Assembly (NCBI GenBank): GCA_965222425.1
Contig: CBDCTW010000017.1
Coordinates: forward strand, 62,001-126,000
Origin: CBDCNP01 sp965222425
GTDB lineage: Bacteria > Acidobacteriota > Vicinamibacteria > Marinacidobacterales > DATDRI01
DNA: 64,000 nucleotides
Reading direction: 5' to 3'
The position numbers and the translations under genes are program-made. Below are positions 37,431-46,228 of the stretch, one piece after another. Each line of letters starts with the position of its first letter. Within the stretch, counting starts at the first letter, position 1. Below the pieces are notes generated by a model, which saw only the letters and a program-made list of their open reading frames with translations, made no database searches and had not been told where the DNA came from.

Positions 37431-38968
37431 GAGTTCACCTCGCCGATCAGCGCGTTGTAATGGCCAACACCTGGCAAGGAACGTTCGTACTTCGTGAGCT
37501 CTCCGAGCTCCACATCGCCAAGAGCCTGCGCCTGCTCACGTCGAAGAACTGATGATTCGACGAGGTGACGGATCGCCTCAGCATCCGTACAGCCGAGTTC
37601 GAGCGCTTGACTCACCGCCTCACGCAGCTTGTCGTAGCCGTGCTCGCGGCCGAGCTGCACGAGCTCGACCATCTGGCGGGTTCCTTCGAGCTTCCCGTGA
37701 CGTCGATTCAGCTTGGACCACAACTCGTCGTAGCTCGTGGGCCACCGACCTTTCTCCCGCCATTGAGCGAGCGGCGTCGAGCCGGCCAACGCTCCAGGCT
37801 TCCTGACCAGAACATCCAAGTAGTGCTCGAGTTCATAAATCGACTGGCTGCGGCCGTAGCAGCGCTCGTGGCGTGCCACGACGTGGCCCTCGTGCCAGAT
37901 CTCAACTTCCAACGGCAGTAGCTTGGCCACAACTCGCCGGTCCCGTTTCAACGGAGTCGAGTACCAGTTCGTGCCGACTCGAACGCAGCCTTTCTTGTTC
38001 ACCTTTGCAAATCGTCGCTCCTCGATATCGAACCCCTCGACGGTCAATGGCAACAGATGCTCCCGTTCAAGCTCCATCGCTGTTCCGACAGCATGCTCCT
38101 TGCCGCTAATGTGGCGCGTCGCATCCTTGAGACAGCACGAGAGCAGATACTCGTTCAGCTCATCCCAGTTCGAAAACTCCGGTACCGGCGTCAGATAGTT
38201 GCGCCGGAAGTAGCCGACTTCGCTTTCCACCCCGCCCTTCTCGTTGCCTCGACTCGGATTACAAAACTCCGAGTCGAATCCCCAATGGGAGCGAAACGCC
38301 ACGAATCGCTCCGTCTGCTCTCGTTGATAACCACGCAGAATCTTAGTGACCGCGAGTGACAGGTTGTCGTAGCGCATGCGGCGGAACACGCCACCAAAGA
38401 ACTCGAACGCATGCTCCTGCGCTTCGAAAAATGCTTGTTGCGTCGGACGCGGATAGCCGCGATGCAACGCGCCTCCTCCCGCCATGCTTCGGACTACGAG
38501 CGTGTGGACCTTCTCGAGCTCACCTCCGATCCGCGCGTACGCCTCGTACCAGTCCACTTGCCCTTCATCGCCCCACGCGTAGCTCTGCGGAACAAAAATC
38601 TCTGTGTCCTTCAGGCCGAGCTCGCTCTTCCGACGAGCGACGTAGCGACGTACCGTTGATTCGCCAATCTCATGCTCCGGATGCTCGGCGCGCAACCGGG
38701 ACCAGATACGACGAGCCGTATGGCGTTGCTTCCGAGGCGCTCGCTTGTCCTCCTTCAGGACCGCGTCGATGAACTCGCGTACTTCCTCAAGCTTCGGACT
38801 CGCACGCTCCGCGACTTTACGCTCCGGCGGTACCGCGCTCTCCAGCGCCTGACGCACCATCCGACGGTGTACTCCGAACTCCTTCGCCACTCCCTTTATC
38901 GTTCCTACTCCGTGCTCGTACTCGCCACGGATCTGCTCGAACAATCGCACTTTCGCACCCCTTTTCAA
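37427..38968 (-). CDS. istA: IS21 transposase IstA
   Basis: 513 residues, full length. N-terminal helix-turn-helix (GVAKEFGVHRRMVRQAL), then a DDE integrase core: Asp in EGQVDWYEA, Asp in RRMRYDNLSLAV, Glu in GGVESEVGYFRR. C-terminal beta domain (VGTNWYSTPLKRDRRVV). It forms the catalytic partner of IstB. The gene begins ~100 bases inside the right end of the element and looks functional. Confidence 0.95.
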   Translation of the reverse strand: MKRGAKVRLFEQIRGEYEHGVGTIKGVAKEFGVHRRMVRQALESAVPPERKVAERASPKLEEVREFIDAVLKEDKRAPRKQRHTARRIWSRLRAEHPEHEIGESTVRRYVARRKSELGLKDTEIFVPQSYAWGDEGQVDWYEAYARIGGELEKVHTLVVRSMAGGGALHRGYPRPTQQAFFEAQEHAFEFFGGVFRRMRYDNLSLAVTKILRGYQREQTERFVAFRSHWGFDSEFCNPSRGNEKGGVESEVGYFRRNYLTPVPEFSNWDELNEYLLSCCLKDATRHISGKEHAVGTAMELEREHLLPLTVEGFDIEERRFAKVNKKGCVRVGTNWYSTPLKRDRRVVAKLLPLEVEIWHEGHVVARHERCYGRSQSIYELEHYLDVLVRKPGALAGSTPLAQWREKGRWPTSYDELWSKLNRRHGKLEGTRQMVELVQLGREHGYDKLREAVSQALELGCTDAEAIRHLVESSVLRREQAQALGDVELGELTKYERSLPGVGHYNALIGEVNS

Positions 38969-39234
38969 CCGACCCTCCTCTCCGGGTTCTTCCCCGGCTC
39001 AGGGTATCGGTCTCGATGGGGTGGGCCAAATCAAATGAGCGAAATGGGCCAATTCAGACTAGCGAACACACAATCAGATGGTGGTGGTGCAACGGGTTCC
39101 TAATTACACGACGGTGACCCTGGATGGAACCGATTTATTGACCGCTTCCGCCTGGGACGGTTTGACGACGACGCCAGTGGGCGCAGCGGGGTACTACACG
39201 GGCATCGTTCTTCCGGGCCACCGGAGCCGTCAGC

Positions 39235-39699
39235 GTGGGGGCGACGGCAGCGCACAGTGCCATCCTGAACGCTTTCGACGACGGATCCTCAATCATCAAC
39301 TACATCGGTCACGGAGCGATCCACCTGTGGGCCAACGAGAACTTGCTCAACATCTGGGATGTGAATTCACTGTCACCACAATCGCAACAACCGCTCCTTC
39401 TGACGATGAACTGCCTCAACGGTTACTTCCACTTCCCGTACTTCAACTCGCTATCGGAAGAGCTCCTGAAGGCGGAAGGCAAGGGCATCATCGCCGCGTT
39501 CTCACCGACCGGACTGAGTCTGAACGACCCGGCCCATCGGTTCCACAAGGCTCTGCTGAATGAGGTGGTCCATCGGGGTCACGAGCGATTGGGCGACGCG
39601 ATCCTGGCCGGCCAGGGTGCCTACGCCCAAACCGGAGCTTTCCCCGAGCTTCTGAGCATCTACCATTTGCTGGGTGATCCGGCGCTAAGGCTCAGGTAG
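39235..39699 (+). pseudogene. C25 (gingipain-type) peptidase, C-terminal remnant
   Basis: The frame opening at GTG 39235 gives ~154 residues. INYIGHGAIHLWANENLLN, LLLTMNCLNGYFHFPYFNSL and GKGIIAAFSPTGLSLND match the catalytic His and Cys region of C25 cysteine peptidases, ending with IYHLLGDPALRLR, the usual end of that domain. The N-terminal propeptide and half of the catalytic domain are missing; upstream sequence belongs to the IS-riddled surface protein. So this is the 3' end of a once much larger exported protease. Confidence 0.75.
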
Positions 39700-39866
39700 C
39701 TGTCCCTCGTAGTCGTCGGGAGGCACCGCCTGGACATATCAAGACTCGTGGATCAGTCCCCGTAGTGGGTTCTCGCGCGCTCGATGAAAATAATCCGCCG
39801 TTTCTCGTCGACGTCAGGGTTATCCGCATGTGGACCCAGTACGATTAGGCGCTGTCCACGCCCGCT

Positions 39867-40253
39867 CTACCACATGGAGCGGACCGGGTACTGAGTGATC
39901 AGCTCATCCGGCGTCAGGATGACCATCCCCTCAACGATCGCCTGGCAAACGAGCATTCTGTCAAACGGGTCGCGATGTAAGCTGGGAAGGCGCCCTAGAT
40001 ACAGTGTCGCCTCTTCGTTCAGAGCTAGCGGTTCGATCCCGTGGCGTTGTCGAAGCCCCGGTACGTAGGTTTCGGGTGGACCGGGCAGCGGTAGCCGACC
40101 GAGTCCGTGCTTGACGGAAATCTCCCACGTCGAGACAGCGCTGAGATAGACATCGTTGTCCGGACTACGAAAAATCTCTCGAGCCCGGCTCGACAATTCG
40201 GGAGCGTCCGACGCTATCCAGATAAACGCGCAGGTGTCGAGAAGCAACCTCAC
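39867..40253 (-). CDS. PIN-domain toxin (VapC-like)
   Basis: 128 residues. The four acidic PIN positions are visible: Asp in LLLDTCAFIW, Glu in SAVSTWEISVKHG, Asp in HRDPFDRMLVCQA, and the late LTPDELI. Probably a tRNA- or rRNA-cleaving ribonuclease held inactive by the preceding antitoxin gene; the ATG overlaps the antitoxin TGA by two bases. Unlike the remnant at 16767 this pair looks intact. Confidence 0.88.
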   Translation of the reverse strand: MRLLLDTCAFIWIASDAPELSSRAREIFRSPDNDVYLSAVSTWEISVKHGLGRLPLPGPPETYVPGLRQRHGIEPLALNEEATLYLGRLPSLHRDPFDRMLVCQAIVEGMVILTPDELITQYPVRSMW

Positions 40254-40504
40254 TGGCTGTTCTTGCCGTCGAACCCGCGCAGGACGTCCTCGGGAAGCGG
40301 CTCAAAGAACGAATCGGGAACCTGCAGCTCTCCCTTGGCCAGGCCTACCGGGCGGTGCGCCGTCCGAGCGGACGGTACTGCACGAACCTCGGCAATCGGT
40401 ACGTTCCTCTTACAGATGACAAGGACTTCACCTTCGCGGAGTTTGTTGAGGTACCGCGAGAGGTGCGCTTTGGCCTCGTGAATGTTGATCCGAAACATGA
40501 TCAT
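40250..40504 (-). CDS. Phd/YefM-type antitoxin
   Basis: About 84 residues from ATG 40504 (a second ATG lies at 40498). FRINIHEAKAHLSRYLNKLR and GEVLVICKRNVPIAEVRAV are the Phd/YefM N-terminal DNA-binding fold. The C-terminal part (ELQVPDSFFEPLPEDVLRGF) is the toxin-wrapping tail. It neutralises the PIN toxin and autorepresses the operon. Coupled to the toxin gene by a TGATG-type overlap. Confidence 0.88.
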   Translation of the reverse strand: MIMFRINIHEAKAHLSRYLNKLREGEVLVICKRNVPIAEVRAVPSARTAHRPVGLAKGELQVPDSFFEPLPEDVLRGFDGKNSQ

Positions 40505-40777
40505 ATTATGAAACAACTACATGACTAAGTCAATCCGCGAAGTGGATGGCGTGCATCAGAATCGTGATCATTTCAGGCCCGCCGTATCACTAACGGGAGG
40601 ATGATAGCCATGGCTCGAGAAAGCTGGAGCCCCCGGTCCTTGTAGGGGGTTCCCCACGAACCTCTTCGACACGAGGCCCGCGGCCGTGTAACCCACTCAT
40701 TTTGCGCTGGTTGCATTGGTCCTTTCCGTCATAACCGGCACACGGCTTGCTTTCAAAGAGGCCAAGGACACCCCCTG

Positions 40778-41035
40778 ATGTCGTATCAAGAGCTTTTCGA
40801 CTTCCTCCAGCACGTGGGGAAGGATCCGTCGCGTCTTGTCTTCGAGGACGAGCTCATTGGCATTCAGAATCGCCGCTTCCTTCTCAGCTATTTAGAGCAC
40901 AAGGTCCGTTGGGATAAGGATGCAGACTTTCCTCTCGCACTCGCCATCATCCGATTTCCGCCTGAAGCTGGTAGCGGCCAAGGGTGCGAGGGATCATGGA
41001 CTTACGGGTTGTTCCAGCCGAGCCAAAATTTGTAA
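40778..41035 (+). pseudogene. GGDEF-protein N-terminal remnant
   Basis: MSYQELFDFLQHVGKDPSRL and FEDELIGIQNRRFLLSYLEH match the start of diguanylate-cyclase-type proteins, where DELTGIxNRR opens the GGDEF domain. After ALAII (about 40960) similarity ends and the frame runs out at 41035, so the GGDEF active site is absent. The sequence up to 41078 becomes AT-rich. A truncated gene, not a functional protein. Confidence 0.6.
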
Positions 41036-41078
41036 CCTAGTGGGGCCCGGGATGTAAAGTTTTGGTGAAGGGTTTATT

Positions 41079-42242
41079 TTATATGGGGTTAGGCCCTTCC
41101 AAAAGCTCGCGGGCGATGACCAATTGCTGGATTTCTGACGTCCCTTCGTAGATCCGAAGGGCGCGGACCTCGCGATACAACCGCTCGACGACCGAGCCCT
41201 TGGTGACGCCCCGGGCGCCGTGGATTTGAACTGCTTGGTCGATAATGCGTTGGGCCGCTTCGGTGGAATAGTACTTCGCCATTGCCGACTCCAGCGTCGT
41301 GCGGCCTTCTTGCGTGTCTCGGGCGTGCGCGGCACGGTAGACGAGAAGCCGTGAGGCATCGAGCTCGGTCGCCATCTCGGCCAATTTGAACTGAATCGCC
41401 TGAAACTCTGCGATAGGGCTTCCGAATTGCCGTCGCTCGCGAGCGTAGCGCAACGATTCTTTCAAGGCACGTCCCGCCAAACCGCAAGCGGAAGCTCCAA
41501 CGGTTGGCCGGAATTTGTCGAGAGTCGTCAACGCGATCTTGATTCCCTGTCCCTCCTCGCCGAGTCGTTGTGATACCGGCACTTCGCAGTCTTTGAGCTC
41601 GATCGAGCCGTTGGGGTGGGGGGCGATGAGAGCAGTTTTTTCCTTCAGCTTCAGGCCTGGCGAGGACCCCTCGACAACGAATGCGGAGAGGCCCTTGGTT
41701 CCGGCCTCCGGCTCGGTCGAGGCGAAGACGACATAGGTTCCCGCGATCCCGGCGTTCGAGATGAAGCATTTTGTACCATTAAGAATGTAGCGGTCGCCCT
41801 TCTTCTGAGCTCGGGTCGTTATCGCGCCGACGTCACTTCCGGCTTCGGGCTCGGTGAGAGCGAAAGCCGCTACCGACTCGCCCGTTCTTACCGGAGGAAG
41901 ATAACGCTTTCTTTGTTCGTCCGTTCCGGCCAGAGTGATCGGAAAGCTCCCGAGGCCTTGGAGTGCAAACATCGAATCGGCTAGAGACGAGCCACGAGAA
42001 AGCTCCTCGCGGATCACAGCCATGGACCGCGTTTGGACCGTTTTCTCCATCCCACCGAACTTCGCGGGAACGACGTATAATGTCCAACCTCCTTCGGTAA
42101 CCTTCGCCAGCAGTCTCAGCCCCTCGTGGTCGATGTCTTGGTCTTCCTTTCCCGGATCGGAGTAGATATGCTGCTCGACCCAAGATCGGACCCGATGCGC
42201 AAGCTCACGCTGAGCATCGGTAAGGAAGACGTCGACACTCAT
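41079..42242 (-). CDS. Acyl-CoA dehydrogenase
   Basis: 387 residues, full length. FAD/substrate motifs FALTEPEAGSDVGAIT and TYVVFASTEPEAGTKG are present, as are the QFGSPIAEFQAIQFKLAEM helix and the C-terminal IHGARGVTKGSVVERLYREV and LRIYEGTSEIQQLVIAREL, whose YEGT Glu is the catalytic base in medium-/short-chain enzymes. It introduces the 2,3 double bond in acyl-CoA and passes electrons to ETF. Its ATG overlaps the stop of the upstream enoyl-CoA hydratase gene by 4 bases: a beta-oxidation or branched-chain pathway operon. Confidence 0.93.
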   Translation of the reverse strand: MSVDVFLTDAQRELAHRVRSWVEQHIYSDPGKEDQDIDHEGLRLLAKVTEGGWTLYVVPAKFGGMEKTVQTRSMAVIREELSRGSSLADSMFALQGLGSFPITLAGTDEQRKRYLPPVRTGESVAAFALTEPEAGSDVGAITTRAQKKGDRYILNGTKCFISNAGIAGTYVVFASTEPEAGTKGLSAFVVEGSSPGLKLKEKTALIAPHPNGSIELKDCEVPVSQRLGEEGQGIKIALTTLDKFRPTVGASACGLAGRALKESLRYARERRQFGSPIAEFQAIQFKLAEMATELDASRLLVYRAAHARDTQEGRTTLESAMAKYYSTEAAQRIIDQAVQIHGARGVTKGSVVERLYREVRALRIYEGTSEIQQLVIARELLEGPNPI

Positions 42243-43039
42243 GAGTCTAGTTTCTTGAAGTCCGGTGGGCGTTTTTCCATGAAGGCGTCGTAGCCCTCGC
42301 GGAACTCCGGCTTTTCCATGAGCGTGGCCTGAGCTCGTGCCTCGGCCACCAGAGCGTCCCCGAACGTTATCGAAGCCTCGCTGTTTAACAGCTCTTTCGT
42401 AAGACCGATGGCGTGTGCCGGTCCATTGGCAATCCGCTCCGCGAGCTTGTAGGTTTCCGGCATGAGCTCATCGGCCGGTACCACACGGTTGGCCAACCCG
42501 ATGCGGAGAGCTTCGGCTGCATCTACGGAGCGGCCGGTGAAGAGAAGCTCCGATGCGATTCCGGTACCGACGAGGCGCGGCAGGAGCCAAGCCGCACCCA
42601 TGTCCGCCCCAGCGAGGCCGACCTTCACGAAGAGGAAGGCGAACTTGGCATTCTCGGCGCACACGCGGATGTCACTCGCCAGGGCCAACGCCGCACCGGC
42701 TCCAGCGGCGATTCCGTTCACCGCCGCGATGATCGGTTTTTGTAGCCGTCTCATGTTGCGGACGACGTTGCACGTCAAAGTGGTGAACTCGTGCTTCCGG
42801 TCGATGTCTTCTTCAAGAAGCTTCTCGATGATCTCCGTGACGCTGCCGCCGGAGCAAAAGCCGCGTCCTTCGCCGGTCAGCACGACGGCGCGGACGGCGC
42901 TCTCGTTCTGGAGGTCGGTGAAGGCTTTCTCCAGCTCTTCATAGACCTTGAAGGTGAGGGAGTTCAGTGTGTCCGGGCGGTTTAGCCGTATCGTGGCAAT
43001 CGAGTCGTCCACCGAGTAGACGAAGCTCTGGTATGGCAT
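42239..43039 (-). CDS. Enoyl-CoA hydratase/isomerase (crotonase family)
   Basis: 266 residues. SIATIRLNRPDTLNSLTFKV, FCSGGSVTEIIEKLL (first oxyanion-hole loop) and AAVNGIAAGAGAALALASD (second) are diagnostic. At the Glu144/Glu164 region it reads LVKVGLAGADMGAAWLLPRL, resembling PaaG/isomerase-like members where Asp rather than Glu acts. So 1,2-epoxyphenylacetyl-CoA isomerase-type activity is possible. Follows the VOC gene on the same strand and overlaps the dehydrogenase gene. Confidence 0.88.
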   Translation of the reverse strand: MPYQSFVYSVDDSIATIRLNRPDTLNSLTFKVYEELEKAFTDLQNESAVRAVVLTGEGRGFCSGGSVTEIIEKLLEEDIDRKHEFTTLTCNVVRNMRRLQKPIIAAVNGIAAGAGAALALASDIRVCAENAKFAFLFVKVGLAGADMGAAWLLPRLVGTGIASELLFTGRSVDAAEALRIGLANRVVPADELMPETYKLAERIANGPAHAIGLTKELLNSEASITFGDALVAEARAQATLMEKPEFREGYDAFMEKRPPDFKKLDS

Positions 43040-43078
43040 GCAGCGCCTCAGACCTTGCCTTCGAGAGACATCGGACGC

Positions 43079-43507
43079 TTACACCTTGCGTTTCTGGACC
43101 AAGTGGATGAGCACTCCGAAAGCGTCACGCGGATGGATGAAGGCCTCGTCCCAATGATAGCCCTCGAAACTCACATCGGGAGCGTATTGGTGGCGATAAG
43201 TGATCTCGACCCCTCTCTTTTTGAGCTCCGCGATGGCCTGTTCGAGGTCGTCGACCTCGAACGAAATGTGATGAATCCCTTCACCGCGTTTCTTCAGAAA
43301 ATGAGCGATGGGGCTATCGTCGTCATACGGCGAAAGAAGCTCCAGCTTCTTTCCGCCAACGGTAAAAGGCGTGTAGCGGAACTTCATGTCTTTGACGTCT
43401 TCCGTGCCCTCGAACTCGGCGTCGAACGCCTTCTCGAAAAACTCCTGCGCCCGATCGAGATCCCGTACCGCGATCGCAACCCGCTCGATGTCTTTTACGA
43501 AGCTCAC
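43079..43507 (-). CDS. VOC-family protein, methylmalonyl-CoA epimerase-like
   Basis: 142 residues with two beta-alpha-beta-beta-beta modules. IERVAIAVRDLDRAQEFFEK opens the first, GIHHISFEVDDLEQAIAELK the second, and AFIHPRDAFGVLIHLVQ closes it. The pattern (H..I in each module, Glu in GKKLELL, His in HPR) is like methylmalonyl-CoA epimerase, which is typical beside acyl-CoA dehydrogenases in propionyl-CoA or branched-chain catabolism. A glyoxalase/dioxygenase is the alternative. Confidence 0.8.
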   Translation of the reverse strand: MSFVKDIERVAIAVRDLDRAQEFFEKAFDAEFEGTEDVKDMKFRYTPFTVGGKKLELLSPYDDDSPIAHFLKKRGEGIHHISFEVDDLEQAIAELKKRGVEITYRHQYAPDVSFEGYHWDEAFIHPRDAFGVLIHLVQKRKV

Positions 43508-43526
43508 TCTCGGATATCCTTTCTCG

Positions 43527-44876
43527 CTAGCCGAAAATCTTGCTGATCAAGTTTTGTAACGGACCCCACCATCCGGAAATGAGAATGACGACGATGACGC
43601 TCGGGATCACGTAGCGGATCCAGAAGATCCAAAAATTTCCGATCTTGATCGAGCTACCTCGGTTCACCTCTTCGAGGGCCTTTCCGCGTGCCACGAACCA
43701 ACCCAGCGCGATCAGGGTGAAGGCGCTCCCTACCGGCTGCATCGTGGAGCCCCAGATGAGGTCGCTATACATGAGGTATTGCGTACTCCACATGGGGATA
43801 AGTGACAGCAACACCTCCACCACAACCAGTCCCACCAGGGCGCGAGTCCGGCTGATCCCGAAGTACACCTTCAACCCGTCCACGAGGACTTCGATGGCAG
43901 CGATTCCGGATAGGAAGGCGGCGAAGAAGAGTGCAGAGAAGAAGATGGTGCCCACGATGGTACCGCCGGGGATCTGTGTGAAGACTCCGGGGAGGGTGAT
44001 AAAGATGAGCGAGGGGCCGCTGCCGGGCTCGAGCCCAAGAGCGAAAACGGCAGGTAGGATGGCGAGGCCGCCGAGCATCGCCGCTGTCAGGTCTCCCATC
44101 GCAGTTGCCACCGCCATTCGGGGGATATCTTCGTTCGCGCGGAGGTAACTCCCGTAAAGAAGGAAGAACGTGCCGCCCAGCGACATGCTGAAGAAGACCT
44201 GGCCCAATGCGGCGAGCAGGGTCTGCGCCGTGATCTTCGAGAAGTCCGGAACCAGGAAGAAGCGTACACCCTCCCACGCGCCCGGCAGAGTGACTGATCG
44301 GATGATCACTACGAGTAGAGAGACGAAAACGATGGGCATGACGATGCGAGATACGGACTCAATGCCCCGACGAACCCCGAAGTACAGAACACCAGCGATC
44401 GCTACGAACACAGCGAGAGTGCTCAAGATGTTCTCGACGGTAATACCTTCGAGGTGACCGCTAAAGAACTCAGCGGGGTCTTGTCCCGAAAGGCTGCCCG
44501 CAAGAGTGGCGCCAATGTAGAAGAGCACCTGTCCGATGATGAGCATGTAGTAGGAGCTGGCCATGAAGACGGTGACAAAGAGCAGAATCCCGACCGCCTT
44601 TCCGCCCGGCATTCCGACGGCGGTGAAGGCGCCAGCCGGTCCTTGTCGCGTGTGTCGGCCCAATGTCCACTCCGCCATGATGGCGGGAATGCCAAGAAGG
44701 AACGCGAAGACCACGTAGACAGCCACAAATGCGGCACCGCCGTAGGTACCCGTCATGTAGGGGAAGCGCCAGATGTTGGCCAGGCCGACCGCGACTCCGA
44801 TCAGTGCCATGGTCGAGCCGAAACGAGAGGTGAAGGTTTCGCGGGTCGCGTTGGTCGAAGGAGCGAGCTCAGGCAT
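43527..44876 (-). CDS. Neurotransmitter:sodium symporter (NSS/SNF family)
   Basis: 449 residues from ATG 44876. About 12 hydrophobic helices; TM1 reads ALIGVAVGLANIWRFPYMTG and TM2 GAAFVAVYVVFAFLLGIPA, the strict SNF signature of the LeuT fold. Imports an amino acid or related amine with Na+. It overlaps the end of the cupin gene by 8 bases. Bacterial NSS members of ~450 residues with a truncated TM12 are normal. Intact. Confidence 0.92.
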   Translation of the reverse strand: MPELAPSTNATRETFTSRFGSTMALIGVAVGLANIWRFPYMTGTYGGAAFVAVYVVFAFLLGIPAIMAEWTLGRHTRQGPAGAFTAVGMPGGKAVGILLFVTVFMASSYYMLIIGQVLFYIGATLAGSLSGQDPAEFFSGHLEGITVENILSTLAVFVAIAGVLYFGVRRGIESVSRIVMPIVFVSLLVVIIRSVTLPGAWEGVRFFLVPDFSKITAQTLLAALGQVFFSMSLGGTFFLLYGSYLRANEDIPRMAVATAMGDLTAAMLGGLAILPAVFALGLEPGSGPSLIFITLPGVFTQIPGGTIVGTIFFSALFFAAFLSGIAAIEVLVDGLKVYFGISRTRALVGLVVVEVLLSLIPMWSTQYLMYSDLIWGSTMQPVGSAFTLIALGWFVARGKALEEVNRGSSIKIGNFWIFWIRYVIPSVIVVILISGWWGPLQNLISKIFG

Positions 44877-45198
44877 GAGAAGGTGGCGGGGCCATGAAGA
44901 CAAGAAGAACCAGACGCTCCGCGTTTGGGTTACGGACACCGTGTGGCTCACCGGCGGGCGCGATCACCGCCTGGCCGGGTCCGATCTCTTGGTTTTCCTG
45001 TCCGACTTGAATGTTCCCTCGACCTTCGAGAGCGACATAAACTTTGTCGGAGCCCTCATGGGTGTGAATCTTCTGCGCTTGATTGGGTTCCAGGCAATAG
45101 AGATCGCAGAAGAGTCGAGGAGTCTCGAAGAGGCCGACCTTTTGCATTTTCTCGGACGAGAAACGGCACGCTTCTAGGAGAGTCTTGAGGTCCATCAT
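44869..45198 (-). CDS. Single-domain cupin protein
   Basis: 109 residues. The cupin motif 1 is HTHEGSDKVYVALEGRG and motif 2 PGQAVIAPAGEPHGVRNPN; the two His plus Glu of motif 1 and His of motif 2 can bind one metal. The family includes isomerases, dioxygenases and sensors, so no reaction is assigned. It begins the symporter transcript (its stop overlaps the symporter ATG), hinting at a role with the transported compound. Confidence 0.82.
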   Translation of the reverse strand: MMDLKTLLEACRFSSEKMQKVGLFETPRLFCDLYCLEPNQAQKIHTHEGSDKVYVALEGRGNIQVGQENQEIGPGQAVIAPAGEPHGVRNPNAERLVLLVFMAPPPSHA

Positions 45199-45217
45199 TT
45201 CAGGGATTTCAGGGTTT

Positions 45218-45952
45218 TCACGCCGAAGCCGGCTTCAAGTAGTCTCGTGCCTCGAAGGCCTGTCCGGTGACCGAAGACGACTCATCCGAGGCAAGGTGGA
45301 CGAAGACTTCGGCGATGTCCTCCGGAGTGGGGAGGGTCATGGGGTCCTCGTCGGGGTAGGCGGCGGCGCGCATCTCGGTACGTGTCGCGCCGGGGTTCAC
45401 GCTGTTGACGCGAACGGCGTGTGGGCGGAGCTCTTCCGCCAATACCTGCGTGAAACCCTCCAAGCCGAACTTCGACACCGCGTAGGGACCCCAGTTCGGC
45501 TTCCCTTTTCGACCCACGCTGGAGCTGACATTGATCACCGAGCCGCTCCCTCGACGGATGAGCGCCGGCAAGAGGGGGCGGGTCACGTAGAAGAGGCTAG
45601 AGGTATTGATACGTAGGACCTCGTCCCAAGTGGAGATGTCGACATCGACTAAAAGAGCCCTCTTGCTTAGGATGCTCGCATTGTTGACCAGGATGCTGAT
45701 GTCGGGAAAACGCGCGAGCGCGGATTCGACGAGTCTTTGGGCTTCTTCGGGGTTGCCCACGTCCGCTGCGGCGAAACCGATCTCGGGGCCAAGCTCTTGC
45801 AGTGCTGTCGCCGCGTCTTGAAGCCCCTCTTCCCCCCGCGCGCAGAGGAAGACTCGTGCGCCTTCTTTCAGGAAAGCAGATGCGACGGCGCGTCCGATCC
45901 CCCTGCTGGCGCCCGTAACTAACGCCGCCTTGCCGTTGAGTCTTGTACCCAT
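45218..45952 (-). CDS. Short-chain dehydrogenase/reductase
   Basis: 244 residues: VTGASRGIGRAVASAF cofactor loop, LVNNASIL, INVSSSVGRKG catalytic Ser, YAVSKFGLEGFTQVLA catalytic Tyr/Lys and VNSVNPGATRTEM. A CARG after strand 2 (FLCARGEEG) fits NADP(H). FabG-like, sits 19 bases upstream of the cupin gene on the same strand. It is complete; the substrate is unknown. Confidence 0.88.
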   Translation of the reverse strand: MGTRLNGKAALVTGASRGIGRAVASAFLKEGARVFLCARGEEGLQDAATALQELGPEIGFAAADVGNPEEAQRLVESALARFPDISILVNNASILSKRALLVDVDISTWDEVLRINTSSLFYVTRPLLPALIRRGSGSVINVSSSVGRKGKPNWGPYAVSKFGLEGFTQVLAEELRPHAVRVNSVNPGATRTEMRAAAYPDEDPMTLPTPEDIAEVFVHLASDESSSVTGQAFEARDYLKPASA

Positions 45953-46036
45953 GACCGGTGCATTCTATGAGCAGCGGGCCCACGCATCAAGAAAGAACTG
46001 GCCACGAGCGGACGGTCCAAGATATGCTTCTGGCGC

Positions 46037-46228
46037 ATGGCGTCGGATCTCAACCTCAGTGTCGTGCTTCCCGTCTTCAACGAGGAGGCCAACATCGGTG
46101 AGCTGCACCAACGTCTGGTTGGTGTCTTGACCTCTCTCGACCTTGCGTTCGAGGTGATCTACATCGATGACGGAAGCTCCGATCGTTCTCGCGAGCTTGT
46201 TTCCGAATTGGCGAAGGGCAAGGACTAG
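46037..46228 (+). pseudogene. GT2 glycosyltransferase N-terminal stub
   Basis: 63 residues: LSVVLPVFNEEANIGELHQR and FEVIYIDDGSSDRSRELVSE are the start of a polyprenyl-phosphate-type GT2 enzyme with the DDGSxD nucleotide loop. It ends at 46228 after ELAKGKD, where the sequence becomes the antisense end of another glycosyltransferase. DxD and acceptor regions are missing. A stub left by a deletion. Confidence 0.75.

Larger units (their letters stand above)
36507..39070 (-). mobile_element. IS21-family element (2564 bp)
   Basis: Ends TGTGTT / AACACA with ~50-base imperfect inverted repeats that contain internal TGGCCCA repeats, as expected of IS21 multiple-terminal-repeat ends. It is flanked by a perfect 5-base duplication CAATC (36502-36506 and 39071-39075). 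It carries istA and istB on the minus strand, and is inserted into the DUF11 surface protein gene. Confidence 0.93.
33814..39240 (+). pseudogene. DUF11-repeat surface protein gene split by IS256 and IS21 insertions
   Basis: Coding pieces 33814-34460, 35929-36506 and 39076-39240 join perfectly when each element and one copy of its target duplication are removed: TALPAA+TSIALTGAS across the IS256 copy and DRTVPGN+QMVVVQRVPNY across IS21. The protein has two repeats opening with ITKAFAPATI-type strands, followed by NFTDTYPATM / LALTDLLPAD, the DUF11/DUF7933 bacterial Ig-like pattern of long exported surface proteins. A different module follows (FADGIAYRIDAATATG, GDEVLLINLQGVAGD). Near 39195 a small frameshift occurs, and at about 39240 the sequence passes into a C25 peptidase end. 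Start and signal peptide are not seen; ATG 33814 is formal only. Confidence 0.75.

Noticed and set aside
40505..40777. RNA gene in the gap before the GGDEF remnant
   Set aside because: The GC-rich hairpin-like stretch does not fold into a tRNA or known RNA by eye; nothing supportable found.
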